Notes: a model not told the origin generated them from the letters alone. DNA of 7,389 nt from Microcoleaceae cyanobacterium UBA9251 (GCA_003542015.1 DPLL01000411.1:569-7957); one strand, 5' to 3'; positions 1-6,387 are shown, numbered from the stretch's first letter. Translations and numbers: made by a program.

Positions 1-759
1 AGACAAAATTATCGGCAAGCTTTGATAGATTATTTTACACCATACAAATCCGAATTAGATGCCGATTCTCAAGACCGCTTGACTCGCAATCCGCTGCGGA
101 TTTTGGATAGTAAAAATGAGCGCACTCAAGAAATTGTAACTGGTGCACCAAGTATTTTGGAATATTTGGGGGATGAATCGCGATCGCACTTCGATCGAGT
201 GCAGCAAATGCTCACCAACTTAGGAATTAGCTATCAGTTAAATCCCCGATTAGTGCGCGGTTTAGATTACTATACCTACACCGCTTTTGAAATTATCTCC
301 GACGATTTGGGCGCGCAAGCTACAGTTTGCGGAGGCGGCAGATACGACGGTTTAGTCAAGGAATTGGGCGGACCAGATACGGCGGCAGTCGGTTGGGCGA
401 TGGGTGTCGAAAGGTTGATTATCCTGCTGCAAAAGTTGCAACCTTTGCCCGCACCAAACTTAGATTTCTATCTGGTATCCAGAGGCGAAAAAGCCGAACA
501 GCAATCGGTATTGTTAGCTCAAAAATTGCGTGGTGCGGGGTTTAGTGTCGAGATCGATTTGAGCGGGAGTGCTTTTGGGAAACAGTTTAAAAGAGCCGAT
601 CGCAGTGGTGCTGTTGCGTGCTTAGTTTTGGGAGATGCGGAAGCTGAAAATGAGACGGTACAATTGAAGTGGTTGGCGAGTGGATCACAAAGTGCGATCG
701 GACAATCAGAACTACTAGCAATGACAGACGAACTACAACTTAAAATTAAAAACCCTTAG
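1..759 (+). CDS. hisS: Histidyl-tRNA synthetase, C-terminal part (5' end cut by window)
   Basis: This is a class II aminoacyl-tRNA synthetase that charges tRNA-His in the cytoplasm. The reading frame is open from base 1, so the gene begins outside the window; 252 residues are visible of the 420-460 usual for the family. An apparent TTG start at 22 lies inside the domain and is not real. In visible numbering, the histidine-binding signature LVRGLDYY is at about 84-91, the second one (GGGRYDG) at 111-117, and class II motif 3 (GWAMGVERL) at about 131-139. The C-terminal anticodon-binding domain runs from about 155 to the end (FYLVSRG, then FGKQFKRADRSGA). Upstream of the signatures, RNPLRILDSK is also typical of bacterial HisRS. 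No damage is seen. The next 340 bp are repeats, so this gene probably ends its transcription unit. The assignment is firm. Confidence 0.97.
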   Translation, partial: RQNYRQALIDYFTPYKSELDADSQDRLTRNPLRILDSKNERTQEIVTGAPSILEYLGDESRSHFDRVQQMLTNLGISYQLNPRLVRGLDYYTYTAFEIISDDLGAQATVCGGGRYDGLVKELGGPDTAAVGWAMGVERLIILLQKLQPLPAPNLDFYLVSRGEKAEQQSVLLAQKLRGAGFSVEIDLSGSAFGKQFKRADRSGAVACLVLGDAEAENETVQLKWLASGSQSAIGQSELLAMTDELQLKIKNP

Positions 760-787
760 AACTCCCGCTTGTAGCCGAGTCTCGATC

Positions 788-820
788 CCCCTAAATCCCC
801 CTTCCCAAGGGGAGTAGGGG
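788..820. repeat. Palindromic CCCCTA/TAGGGG hairpin repeat downstream of hisS
   Basis: Two nested stems are visible. The outer one pairs CCCCTA (788-793) with TAGGGG (815-820). The inner one pairs CCCCTT (798-803) with AAGGGG (807-812) around a CCC loop. The text 'GATCCCCCTAAATCCCCCTT' is a dispersed cyanobacterial motif as I remember it. It lies 28 bp after the hisS stop and could slow or end transcription, but no T-run follows, so I call it a repeat rather than a classical terminator. Confidence 0.6.
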
Positions 821-838
821 TTGACTTTCCATCGTTCC

Positions 839-876
839 AGGCAGAGCATGATCGCGCATTTCCAGAGGCTCTGCCT
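839..876. repeat. GGCAGAGC palindrome, dispersed cyanobacterial type
   Basis: Perfect 9-bp arms AGGCAGAGC (839-847) and GCTCTGCCT (868-876) flank a 20-nt loop. The right arm continues into a 24-bp segment (868-891) that recurs at 1020-1043. The 'CGTTCCAGGCAGAGC' core resembles a common intergenic palindrome of Oscillatoria-type genomes; that is memory, not a search. Confidence 0.6.
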
Positions 877-891
877 CGCCATTAATATTAA
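868..891 (+). repeat. 24-bp direct repeat, copy 1
   Basis: The text GCTCTGCCTCGCCATTAA starts this copy. It matches 1020-1043 at 23 of 24 positions (T at 886, C at 1038). The two copies bracket the long hairpin at 896-970, as if that element had inserted in or beside a pre-existing repeat. Confidence 0.65.
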
Positions 892-895
892 CAGG

Positions 896-970
896 ACTTA
901 TGCAAAGCCTATGTGTCATACTGAGCGAAGCGAAGTATCTCAGAGATACTTCGCTTCGCTCAGCATGACA
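896..970. repeat. MITE-like element: 18-bp lead plus 27-bp inverted-repeat hairpin
   Basis: An 18-bp lead (ACTTATGCAAAGCCTATG, 896-913) is followed by a near-perfect hairpin. Arms 914-940 and 944-970 are 27 bp each, with one mismatch (A920 against C964) and a 3-nt CAG spacer. The arm core is CTGAGCGAAGCGAAG. The first 47 bp recur at 3181-3227 with four substitutions. No transposase gene or clear target-site duplication is visible. The motif resembles small non-autonomous elements spread through many bacterial genomes. It encodes nothing; the short frames over it are repeat artefacts. Confidence 0.75.
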
Positions 971-1019
971 GAATTATGTCCCTCGTTACCAAGCTCTTCC
1001 TGATAACGCAGATTCTTAT

Positions 1020-1043
1020 GCTCTGCCTCGCCATTAACATTAA
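1020..1043 (+). repeat. 24-bp direct repeat, copy 2
   Basis: This is the second copy of 868-891 with one difference. Its start, together with the two bases before it (ATGCTCTGCC, 1018-1027), is also the exact reverse complement of GGCAGAGCAT at 841-850, so it is a displaced arm of the same palindrome family. Between it and the next gene (1044-1099) I see only A/T-rich sequence and no clear promoter. Confidence 0.6.
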
Positions 1044-1099
1044 TCCCAAAAACCAAGAGATCTAATTTAATCATTAAAACATTTAACCTCTGATAAACT

Positions 1100-1870
1100 A
1101 TGTCTGTAGCAACTAAAAACCCAGCAACAAAACTCACAATCACCTGGCCGCTACTACCAGAAGATTTCCAACTACCAGACGACCCCGTGGAAGACGAAAG
1201 CCAACCATTGTTAGCCGCAGCTTTACGCCAGCCCCTAACAGCATTTCCTGAATTAATGCAGGATGCCTTAATAGTTTCCAACTTTGCCCTTTGTGCCGGC
1301 ATAAGTTTCCCAGGTTCAACCAGCGGCGAACAGCGCATTATCTGCAAAGCACCAGATTGGATGTACGTGAAACCCGTCAATCCCAAAAATGTCTCGCAAG
1401 TCCGCCGCAGTTACACGCCGCATACAGAAGGGACAATTCCTCAAATAGTGATGGAATTTCTGTCAGAAACCTATGGAGAAGAATACTCCGTTGAGTTTAC
1501 CTCGCGGGTGGGAAAGTGGTTTTTTTACGAGCAAGTAATCAAAGTCCCCAGATACGTGATTTTTCGGGCAACTACCGCTCATTTAGAAGTTTATGCTTTA
1601 GAATCTGAGCGCTATAACTTACAAAAAACCGATGAAAACGGACGTTATTGGATACCGGGATTGGATTTGTTTTTAGGAATTTGGGAAGGAACCCACGAAG
1701 GGAGAACAGGCTGTTGGTTGAGATGGTGGAATCCTGAAGGTGAGTTATTGTTGTGGTCGGAGGAACGACTAGAACAAGAACGTCAGCGGGGCGATCGCGA
1801 AAGCCTCCGCGCTGAAAAATTGGCCGAAAAACTGCATCAAGTGGCGATCGAGTTAGACGAAGAAGAGTGA
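1100..1870 (+). CDS. Uma2-family (DUF820) PD-(D/E)XK nuclease-like protein
   Basis: This is a member of the Uma2/DUF820 family, which is greatly expanded in cyanobacteria and has the restriction-endonuclease-like fold. Members are annotated as putative endonucleases, but their biological role is mostly unknown. The family core is present: APDWMYV (Asp86), IVMEFLSE with the catalytic-type Glu119, and VGKWFFYEQ with Lys139, followed by PRYVIF and an ALESERYNL segment. Together these give a D...E...K active site. Residues about 221-256 are charged and helical (EERLEQERQR), a common tail in this family. The length of 256 aa is within the family's range. The ATG at 1100 has no convincing Shine-Dalgarno. 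The gene stands alone between repeats, 154 bp before the methyltransferase. Being next to a modification enzyme is suggestive, but Uma2 genes are so common in cyanobacteria that this may be chance. Confidence 0.85.
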   Translation: MSVATKNPATKLTITWPLLPEDFQLPDDPVEDESQPLLAAALRQPLTAFPELMQDALIVSNFALCAGISFPGSTSGEQRIICKAPDWMYVKPVNPKNVSQVRRSYTPHTEGTIPQIVMEFLSETYGEEYSVEFTSRVGKWFFYEQVIKVPRYVIFRATTAHLEVYALESERYNLQKTDENGRYWIPGLDLFLGIWEGTHEGRTGCWLRWWNPEGELLLWSEERLEQERQRGDRESLRAEKLAEKLHQVAIELDEEE

Positions 1871-1876
1871 AATATC

Positions 1877-1935
1877 AATTTTAGATATTAGATTGCCGAT
1901 TCTAGTTTTTTGGTCAATCTAAAATCTCTAAAATT
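1877..1935 (+). terminator. Imperfect A/T-rich stem-loop after the Uma2 gene
   Basis: AATTTTAGA (1877-1885) pairs with TCTAAAATT (1927-1935), and TAGATTG (1889-1895) pairs with CAATCTA (1915-1921), around a loop of about 19 nt that contains a T-run. It begins 6 bp after the stop codon. It may end the transcript or be another dispersed repeat; there is no terminal T-run after the stem. Confidence 0.35.
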
Positions 1936-1965
1936 TCTTAGTGATTTAAATGCTCCTATGTTTGG

Positions 1966-1971
1966 TATAAT
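1966..1971 (+). promoter_or_regulatory. Candidate -10 box for the methyltransferase gene
   Basis: A perfect TATAAT lies 53 bp before the ATG at 2025. No good -35 was found at 16-18 bp; the best nearby text is GTGATT at 1941-1946, with 19-bp spacing. Transcription would start near 1978, which leaves a leader of about 45 nt before the ATG at 2025. Confidence 0.35.
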
Positions 1972-1980
1972 AACTATCCT

Positions 1981-2012
1981 GTATTGCGAGCATCTTGCCT
2001 GTCCTAGTAGCA
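1981..2012. repeat. Probable fragment of a dispersed GAGCATCTTGC repeat
   Basis: The text GCGAGCATCTTGCCTG resembles the 'GCGAGCATCTTGCTCGC' palindromes common in cyanobacterial intergenic DNA. There is only one copy here, so this rests on recall. If correct, the TTG at 1995 belongs to the repeat and not to the gene. Confidence 0.35.
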
Positions 2013-2024
2013 CTTTCAAATAAT

Positions 2025-3167
2025 ATGTTAATCGAACGTCTCAAGCCGATCGCCTGGAAAACAAAGCCCCAACTGATATCATTGTTTTCAGGTTGTGGTG
2101 GCATGGACTTACCATTCCACAAAGCCGGATTTGAGGTAGTTTGGGCGATCGACTCCAACAAATACGCCTGCAAAACATTCAGCAGAAACATCGCCGATGT
2201 CATCGTCAATGACAGCATAGAAAATATAGACATTGCACAAGTTCCAGAAGCTGAAATATGTATAGGAGGATTTCCTTGTCAAGACTTTTCCCTAATTTGG
2301 AAACGGCCCGGACTTGAAGGAACCAGAGGAAATTTATACACATACTTTCTTGATTTTGTCAATCAGAAAAAGCCCAAAGCTTTTGTAGCAGAAAATGTCA
2401 AAGGCTTATTAAGTGCCAATAATCATCAAGCAATAAAACAAATAATTTCCGACTTTGAAAGTATCGCACCTGGTTACTTAGTCAAACCCAAACTCTACAA
2501 CTTTGCAGATTACGGAGTTCCGCAATTTCGCCAAAGAGTGTTATTAGTTGGAATTCGGATGGACACAGGCTTTGATTTTGTGCATCCTCAGCCAGAATAT
2601 GGACCCAATCGTCAATATTCTTATCGAAGTGCTGGGGAAGCATTGAAAGATGTGGAGAAAGTGCCTTTTAATAATGAACATCAGAAAATTCAGCCACGAA
2701 CCATTGAAATTTTGAAGCGAATTAACGCTGGCGGCAATTTTACTGATATTCCCAAAGATAGCCCCTATTATGTAAAGGGAATGATTAGTCACGTTTATCG
2801 ACGAATTGATCCCGATCAACCATCATCTACAATCATTGCTGGCGGGGGCGGCGGAACTTGGGGTTATCATTATCCAGAACCCAGATCTTTGACAAATCGG
2901 GAGAGAGCGAGATTGCAAACATTTCCCGATAATTTCGTTTTTGAAGGTTCTACCACTGAAGTGCGGCGGCAGATTGGCAATGCCGTGCCACCCCAGGGAA
3001 TTGCTGCTGTTGTTGACGCTTTGATTCCCTTATTTCAGGGGGATTATCCGCAAGTTGATTTATATGAAATGAGTAAAAAGTTGCAAGGGATGTCAATTCA
3101 GGAACGATTGAAATGGGCTGAATTAGAACTGAGTGAAAATATTTTACAATCAATAAGTAGTTTATAG
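2025..3167 (+). CDS. DNA (cytosine-5) methyltransferase
   Basis: This enzyme transfers a methyl group from S-adenosylmethionine to carbon 5 of cytosine within a specific DNA site. All the main C5-MTase motifs are intact (380-aa numbering from the ATG at 2025): motif I LFSGCGGMD (20-28), motif IV GGFPCQDFS with nucleophile Cys85, motif VI AENV (122-125), motif VIII QFRQRVLLVG (167-176), motif IX TNRERARLQTFPD (290-302) and motif X QIGNAVPP (316-323). The target-recognition region is about 180-288 and includes a GGGGGTWGYHY stretch; I cannot read the target from it. About 40 residues after motif X form a charged, probably helical tail. I chose the ATG at 2025 over the TTG at 1995 because the extra ten residues fall in apparent repeat sequence; neither has a clear Shine-Dalgarno. 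No classical restriction endonuclease adjoins it, so it may be an orphan or may protect DNA from the ATPase/HNH pair downstream. Confidence 0.94.
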   Translation: MLIERLKPIAWKTKPQLISLFSGCGGMDLPFHKAGFEVVWAIDSNKYACKTFSRNIADVIVNDSIENIDIAQVPEAEICIGGFPCQDFSLIWKRPGLEGTRGNLYTYFLDFVNQKKPKAFVAENVKGLLSANNHQAIKQIISDFESIAPGYLVKPKLYNFADYGVPQFRQRVLLVGIRMDTGFDFVHPQPEYGPNRQYSYRSAGEALKDVEKVPFNNEHQKIQPRTIEILKRINAGGNFTDIPKDSPYYVKGMISHVYRRIDPDQPSSTIIAGGGGGTWGYHYPEPRSLTNRERARLQTFPDNFVFEGSTTEVRRQIGNAVPPQGIAAVVDALIPLFQGDYPQVDLYEMSKKLQGMSIQERLKWAELELSENILQSISSL

Positions 3168-3180
3168 TATAATAGACAAA

Positions 3181-3227
3181 ACTTACGCAAAACCTATGTG
3201 TCATTCTGAGCGAAGCGAAGAATCTCA
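3181..3227 (+). repeat. Half copy of the MITE-like repeat (left end only)
   Basis: This segment matches 896-942 at 43 of 47 positions (differences at offsets 6, 12, 25 and 41). The right arm of the hairpin is missing; after 3227 the sequence is unrelated and A/T-rich. It starts 13 bp after the methyltransferase stop. The remaining gap to the next gene (3228-3324) shows no strong promoter. Confidence 0.75.
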
Positions 3228-3324
3228 TAATTACATTGAAATATGTAAATCATGATAAATCGAAGTTTTTTAAATTAACTGACTATTTCTGAATTTAGAA
3301 CTAATTCTATAACTGATTAAGCGG

Positions 3325-4557
3325 ATGGTCAAAATGCTGAAAGAACTTCATCTAAAACAAGTAGGAACTGCCCCCCAGTTCGATGTAGAATTTGCCGATC
3401 GCATTAATTTATTTACTGGCGACAATGGTTTGGGCAAGACTTTTTTGCTCGATGTCGCTTGGTGGGTACTAACTGGAAAATGGGCAGATAGTCCGGCTTG
3501 GCCACAGCAGAGAAAGGGTGAGTCACCAGAAATCACTTCTCTTTTGAGCAATCAGAAAAACTCAGACAAACATCGCAGCCTGTTCAGCTTTTCCGAGCAA
3601 AAATGGGTAGACATACGAATGTCTTCTAGTTTAAAAGGATTGATTATTTATGTTCGTGTTGATGGATTTTCAGTCTTAGATCCAGCTCGTAATCGATTAG
3701 AGGCTTATCACTTTACCTCTGATAGTCTTTGGAATGGATTGATTAATCTAGAAGGAAAATTTATCTGTAATGGTCTAATTCACGATTGGGTGAATTGGCA
3801 ACGTCAACCCGATCGCTCTAAATTCAAACTACTATCTCGCGTCATTCAACAACTTTCTCCCCATGCTGATGAATGGATGGAACCGGGAGAACCAATTAGG
3901 GTTTCTGTCGAGGATGTGCGTGAGATTCCTACCTTGAATTTCCCCTATGGTAATGTTCCGATCATCTACGCATCAGCGGGCATTAAACGAATTTTAGGAT
4001 TAGCTTATTTATTAGTCTGGACTTGGTACGAACACAAAATGGCTTCTAAGTTGCGGCAACAAGAACCTCTGGATAAAATAATTCTTTTAATCGATGAAGT
4101 TGAAGCTCATTTACATCCACAGTGGCAACGCTCAATCTTACCAGCTATATTAGAAGTAGCGACAAACCTCGAAAATGAAATGAAACTTCAGCTCATAGCT
4201 ACGACTCATTCTCCGCTTGTACTTGCCTCAATCGAGACTCAATTTAATGAGCAACAAGATAAGTTATTTTTGTTTGAGTTACAAGGTAAAAATGTAACTC
4301 TTAATCAAGTTCCTTGGGCAAAACAAGGAGATGCTGTTGGGTGGCTAACTTCAGATATTTTTGGATTAAAACAGGCTCGTTCCCGTGAAGCAGAAATAGC
4401 GATTGATGCTGCGTATACCTTCATGCGAGGAGAAAGCATAGATGCTTTTCCTGAATACCTGAGAACCAAAGAGCAAATTCATCAGGAACTCCTGCGAGTT
4501 TTACCAGAACACGATCGCTTCTGGCATCGATGGATTGTGAGCACCGAGGTAGAGTAA
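3325..4557 (+). CDS. AAA/ABC-like ATPase, PtuA-like (putative defence ATPase)
   Basis: This is a predicted soluble ATPase of the AAA_21/SMC-like ABC class, which includes the OLD family and the Septu PtuA proteins. A complete nucleotide-binding head is visible: N-terminal strand and Walker A GDNGLGKT (32-39), a signature-like helix ASAGIKRILGLAYLL (216-230), Walker B IILLIDEVEAHLHP (252-265, catalytic-type Glu258), and the H-loop ATTHSPLV (292-299, His295). The middle region (about 60-210) is short and has no long coiled coil, unlike true SMC or RecN proteins. No TOPRIM domain follows, so it is not an OLD nuclease. The signature SAG-K replaces the usual SGG/SGE. ATG 3325 is used; ATG 3334 is possible and has GGATGG just before it. 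The HNH gene follows after 2 nt, implying a co-translated pair. In Septu, the ATPase assembles with its HNH partner to sense and cut invading DNA; that role here is inferred. Confidence 0.88.
   Translation: MVKMLKELHLKQVGTAPQFDVEFADRINLFTGDNGLGKTFLLDVAWWVLTGKWADSPAWPQQRKGESPEITSLLSNQKNSDKHRSLFSFSEQKWVDIRMSSSLKGLIIYVRVDGFSVLDPARNRLEAYHFTSDSLWNGLINLEGKFICNGLIHDWVNWQRQPDRSKFKLLSRVIQQLSPHADEWMEPGEPIRVSVEDVREIPTLNFPYGNVPIIYASAGIKRILGLAYLLVWTWYEHKMASKLRQQEPLDKIILLIDEVEAHLHPQWQRSILPAILEVATNLENEMKLQLIATTHSPLVLASIETQFNEQQDKLFLFELQGKNVTLNQVPWAKQGDAVGWLTSDIFGLKQARSREAEIAIDAAYTFMRGESIDAFPEYLRTKEQIHQELLRVLPEHDRFWHRWIVSTEVE
4546..4550 (+). promoter_or_regulatory. Shine-Dalgarno GAGGT for the HNH gene
   Basis: GAGGT lies inside the last codons of the ATPase gene, 9 nt before the ATG at 4560. 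It decides the start: the upstream ATG at 4530 in the same frame has no such site and would overlap the ATPase gene by 28 nt. Confidence 0.65.
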
Positions 4558-4559
4558 AG

Positions 4560-5135
4560 ATGATGCAATTTACTCCGCCACCGGAACCAGCAAATTTTGA
4601 GGAAAAAGTGCGAAAAGCAGGCAATAATTGGTTAGTTAAAAATCCTGATACAAAACCAAAGGATTTTTGGTCTTCCTTCAAGTCTGAATTAGCTAAATGC
4701 TTCCAAAATCTTTGTAGTTATTCGGTTATGTACATACCGAGTCAGATGGGTACTGTCGATCATTATTTGAGTAAAAGTAAAGCAGAAAACCGCCATTTGA
4801 TTTATGAATGGAAAAACTATCGCTATGCTTTGCAACGGGTAAATAGCTGCAAAGGAACTTACGATCGACAAATTCTCGATCCGTTTGAAGTGGAAGATAA
4901 TTGGTTTGAGATTATCCTACCTTCTTGTCAGTTGATTTTGACTGATACGGTTCCTGCTGGCGATCGCGATCGAGCACAATTCACCATCAAACAGTTACAG
5001 CTTCAGAATAGTGAATGGGTGATAGAACAACGTCAGGAATGGTATCGGATGTATCTAGAGAATGAACTTAATTTAGAAGGGTTAGAAAAGAAAGCACCTT
5101 TAATCGCTCGTGCGGTTAGAAAACAGCTTAATTAG
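4560..5135 (+). CDS. HNH endonuclease-like protein, PtuB-like partner of the ATPase
   Basis: This 191-aa protein has an HNH-type core: GTVDHYLSKS (64-73, Asp67-His68), YEWKNYRYA (82-90, Asn86) and RVNSCKG (93-99, Asn95, Lys98), followed by ILDPFEVEDNWFEI (105-118). This order matches the DH...N...N/H layout of small HNH nucleases that accompany AAA ATPases (retron-associated HNH proteins and Septu PtuB). Only Cys47 and Cys52 (CFQNLC) lie before the core, where zinc-bound members carry CxxC pairs, so metal support of the fold is uncertain. The C-terminal half (about 120-191) is not recognised; it is rich in Gln, Glu and Arg and probably helical. No signal peptide or membrane segment is seen. 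The start at ATG 4560 is set by GAGGT at 4546; ATG 4563 follows directly. The gene ends 21 bp from the converging MidA gene. The HNH call is fairly secure; the defence role is inferred from its partner. Confidence 0.8.
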   Translation: MMQFTPPPEPANFEEKVRKAGNNWLVKNPDTKPKDFWSSFKSELAKCFQNLCSYSVMYIPSQMGTVDHYLSKSKAENRHLIYEWKNYRYALQRVNSCKGTYDRQILDPFEVEDNWFEIILPSCQLILTDTVPAGDRDRAQFTIKQLQLQNSEWVIEQRQEWYRMYLENELNLEGLEKKAPLIARAVRKQLN

Positions 5136-5156
5136 TTAATAATCAATCAGGAATCA

Positions 5157-6362
5157 CTAATCAGGCACCATCAAACCCTTCAATATTCTCCCCTTCTCCC
5201 CATCCCTCAACCCCTTAGACTGCACCAAAACCCCAAAACCCCCCAAACCCATCGGATCGATCAACCGATGCAAAGCCTCCCTGCGCCGCAACAACATTGC
5301 CACATCGAATACACTTGTTGATAGAGCAGCAATGCGATCGCCCAAACCCAACGCCATCAAAAACAAAGCCTGCTGAGTAAACCCTACCACATCCAAACCG
5401 CACAATTCACCCTGTTTTTCCAACGCCGTAAAATTAACATGAGCCGTCAAATCCTGCCGCCCCACATTAATATAAGGATTATTGTGATATCGGTGCAGAT
5501 AATAACACTGTAGTGTCCCTTCCCTGCGCCTCGGATTGTAATAGCGGTGCGCCGAATGGCCGTAATCAATCGTCAACAAATATCCCCGCTGCAACTTTTG
5601 AGCAACTGTACTCATCCAATCCAAAGCAGCCAAACTCACCTCGCTGCGATAACCATCCCCGTAAACACTCGCCGACAAATCAACTCCCAACAACTCAAAA
5701 TATTCAGCAATTTTAGGTGTAGAAACTTCGCCAACTACCTCTATAAAATTTATCTCTTTTTGTTGACTTTTTGGGGTTTCTGTGGTAATATAGATTTCTA
5801 GAACTTGCCCTTTTTCCATCATAAATTGATGCAGGGGGAAAGCATCGACTAATTCATTAGAAAAACAACAACCGACAATTGAATTATCAACTATCTCGTC
5901 CCAATTACACCACTGAACACACTTGATATCACCTAACCTTTGCCGTTGTTCTGCTTGCAGTATTGGCGAAATTTCAACAATTATGTATGTTAAAGTTTTA
6001 AATAAGTCGGGATGTTGCCGTTGCAGGTATTGCAGCAGATTTTCGGCGAAAGTTCCCCGCCCAGCGCCCATTTCGACGATCGCGAAATTTTGAGGTTTGC
6101 CTAGAATTTCCCACATTTCCACAAATTGCTCTGCCAAAACCTCGGCAAAATCAGCACCCCAGTGAGACGATGTGATAAAATCGCCTTGTTTGCCGATCGA
6201 CGGGCGATCGCGATTATAGTAACCATACTGCGGATGATATAATGCCAAATCCATATATTCAGCAAAGGTAATTCGCTGCTGCGGAGTGGCGGCAATTCTT
6301 TCGCAGATTAAAGCGCAGAGTTCCGGGTTACTATCATTGATATCTGATTGCTGGAATGTCAT
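5157..6362 (-). CDS. midA: MidA/NDUFAF7-family SAM-dependent methyltransferase (DUF185)
   Basis: This is a class I methyltransferase of the MidA family (COG1565). The mitochondrial members (human NDUFAF7, Dictyostelium MidA) are complex I assembly factors, and NDUFAF7 methylates an arginine of the NDUFS2 subunit. The full family pattern is present: ITFAEYMDLALYHPQYGYY (31-49), GDFITSSHWGADFAEVLAEQ (60-79), SAM-binding IVEMGAGRGTFAENLL (95-110), SNELVDAFPLHQF (168-180), LLTIDYG (262-268), and a C-terminal IDPMGLGGFGVLVQSKG (368-384). Its 401 aa is a normal length. No transit or signal peptide is seen, so it should be cytoplasmic. The ATG at 6362 has no strong Shine-Dalgarno; weak promoter boxes lie just upstream. 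It converges on the HNH gene and shares its strand with ndhH, whose product is the cyanobacterial counterpart of NDUFS2. That makes NdhH a natural candidate substrate, which is inference. Confidence 0.93.
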   Translation of the reverse strand: MTFQQSDINDSNPELCALICERIAATPQQRITFAEYMDLALYHPQYGYYNRDRPSIGKQGDFITSSHWGADFAEVLAEQFVEMWEILGKPQNFAIVEMGAGRGTFAENLLQYLQRQHPDLFKTLTYIIVEISPILQAEQRQRLGDIKCVQWCNWDEIVDNSIVGCCFSNELVDAFPLHQFMMEKGQVLEIYITTETPKSQQKEINFIEVVGEVSTPKIAEYFELLGVDLSASVYGDGYRSEVSLAALDWMSTVAQKLQRGYLLTIDYGHSAHRYYNPRRREGTLQCYYLHRYHNNPYINVGRQDLTAHVNFTALEKQGELCGLDVVGFTQQALFLMALGLGDRIAALSTSVFDVAMLLRRREALHRLIDPMGLGGFGVLVQSKGLRDGEKGRILKGLMVPD

Positions 6363-6387
6363 AGTTTATGGAATCAAAGTTGATGTT

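Noticed and set aside
821..1003. Open frame of 60 codons on the plus strand in the hisS spacer
   Set aside because: It runs through the palindromic repeats; peptides such as HTERSEV and FASLSMT are typical artefacts of this repeat.
940..1386. Open frame of 148 codons on the minus strand
   Set aside because: It lies mostly antisense to the well-supported Uma2 gene, and its C-terminal residues are encoded by the hairpin repeat (LSEAKYL). No domain is recognisable.
1995..2024. TTG start giving a ten-residue longer methyltransferase
   Set aside because: There is no Shine-Dalgarno, the bases look like dispersed repeat sequence, and an ATG at 2025 leads directly into the conserved N-terminus.
2950..3228. 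Open frame of 92 codons on the minus strand
   Set aside because: It is antisense to the methyltransferase 3' end and starts in the half repeat; no protein features.
3236..3260. TTGAAA with a downstream GATAAA as a promoter for the ATPase gene
   Set aside because: The spacing between the boxes is only about 12 bp, too short for a sigma-70 promoter.
4530..4559. Upstream ATG for the HNH gene
   Set aside because: It overlaps the ATPase gene by 28 nt and lacks a Shine-Dalgarno, whereas ATG 4560 has GAGGT at good spacing.
5513..5801. Two plus-strand open frames inside the MidA-family gene
   Set aside because: Both are antisense shadows of a fully conserved coding region.
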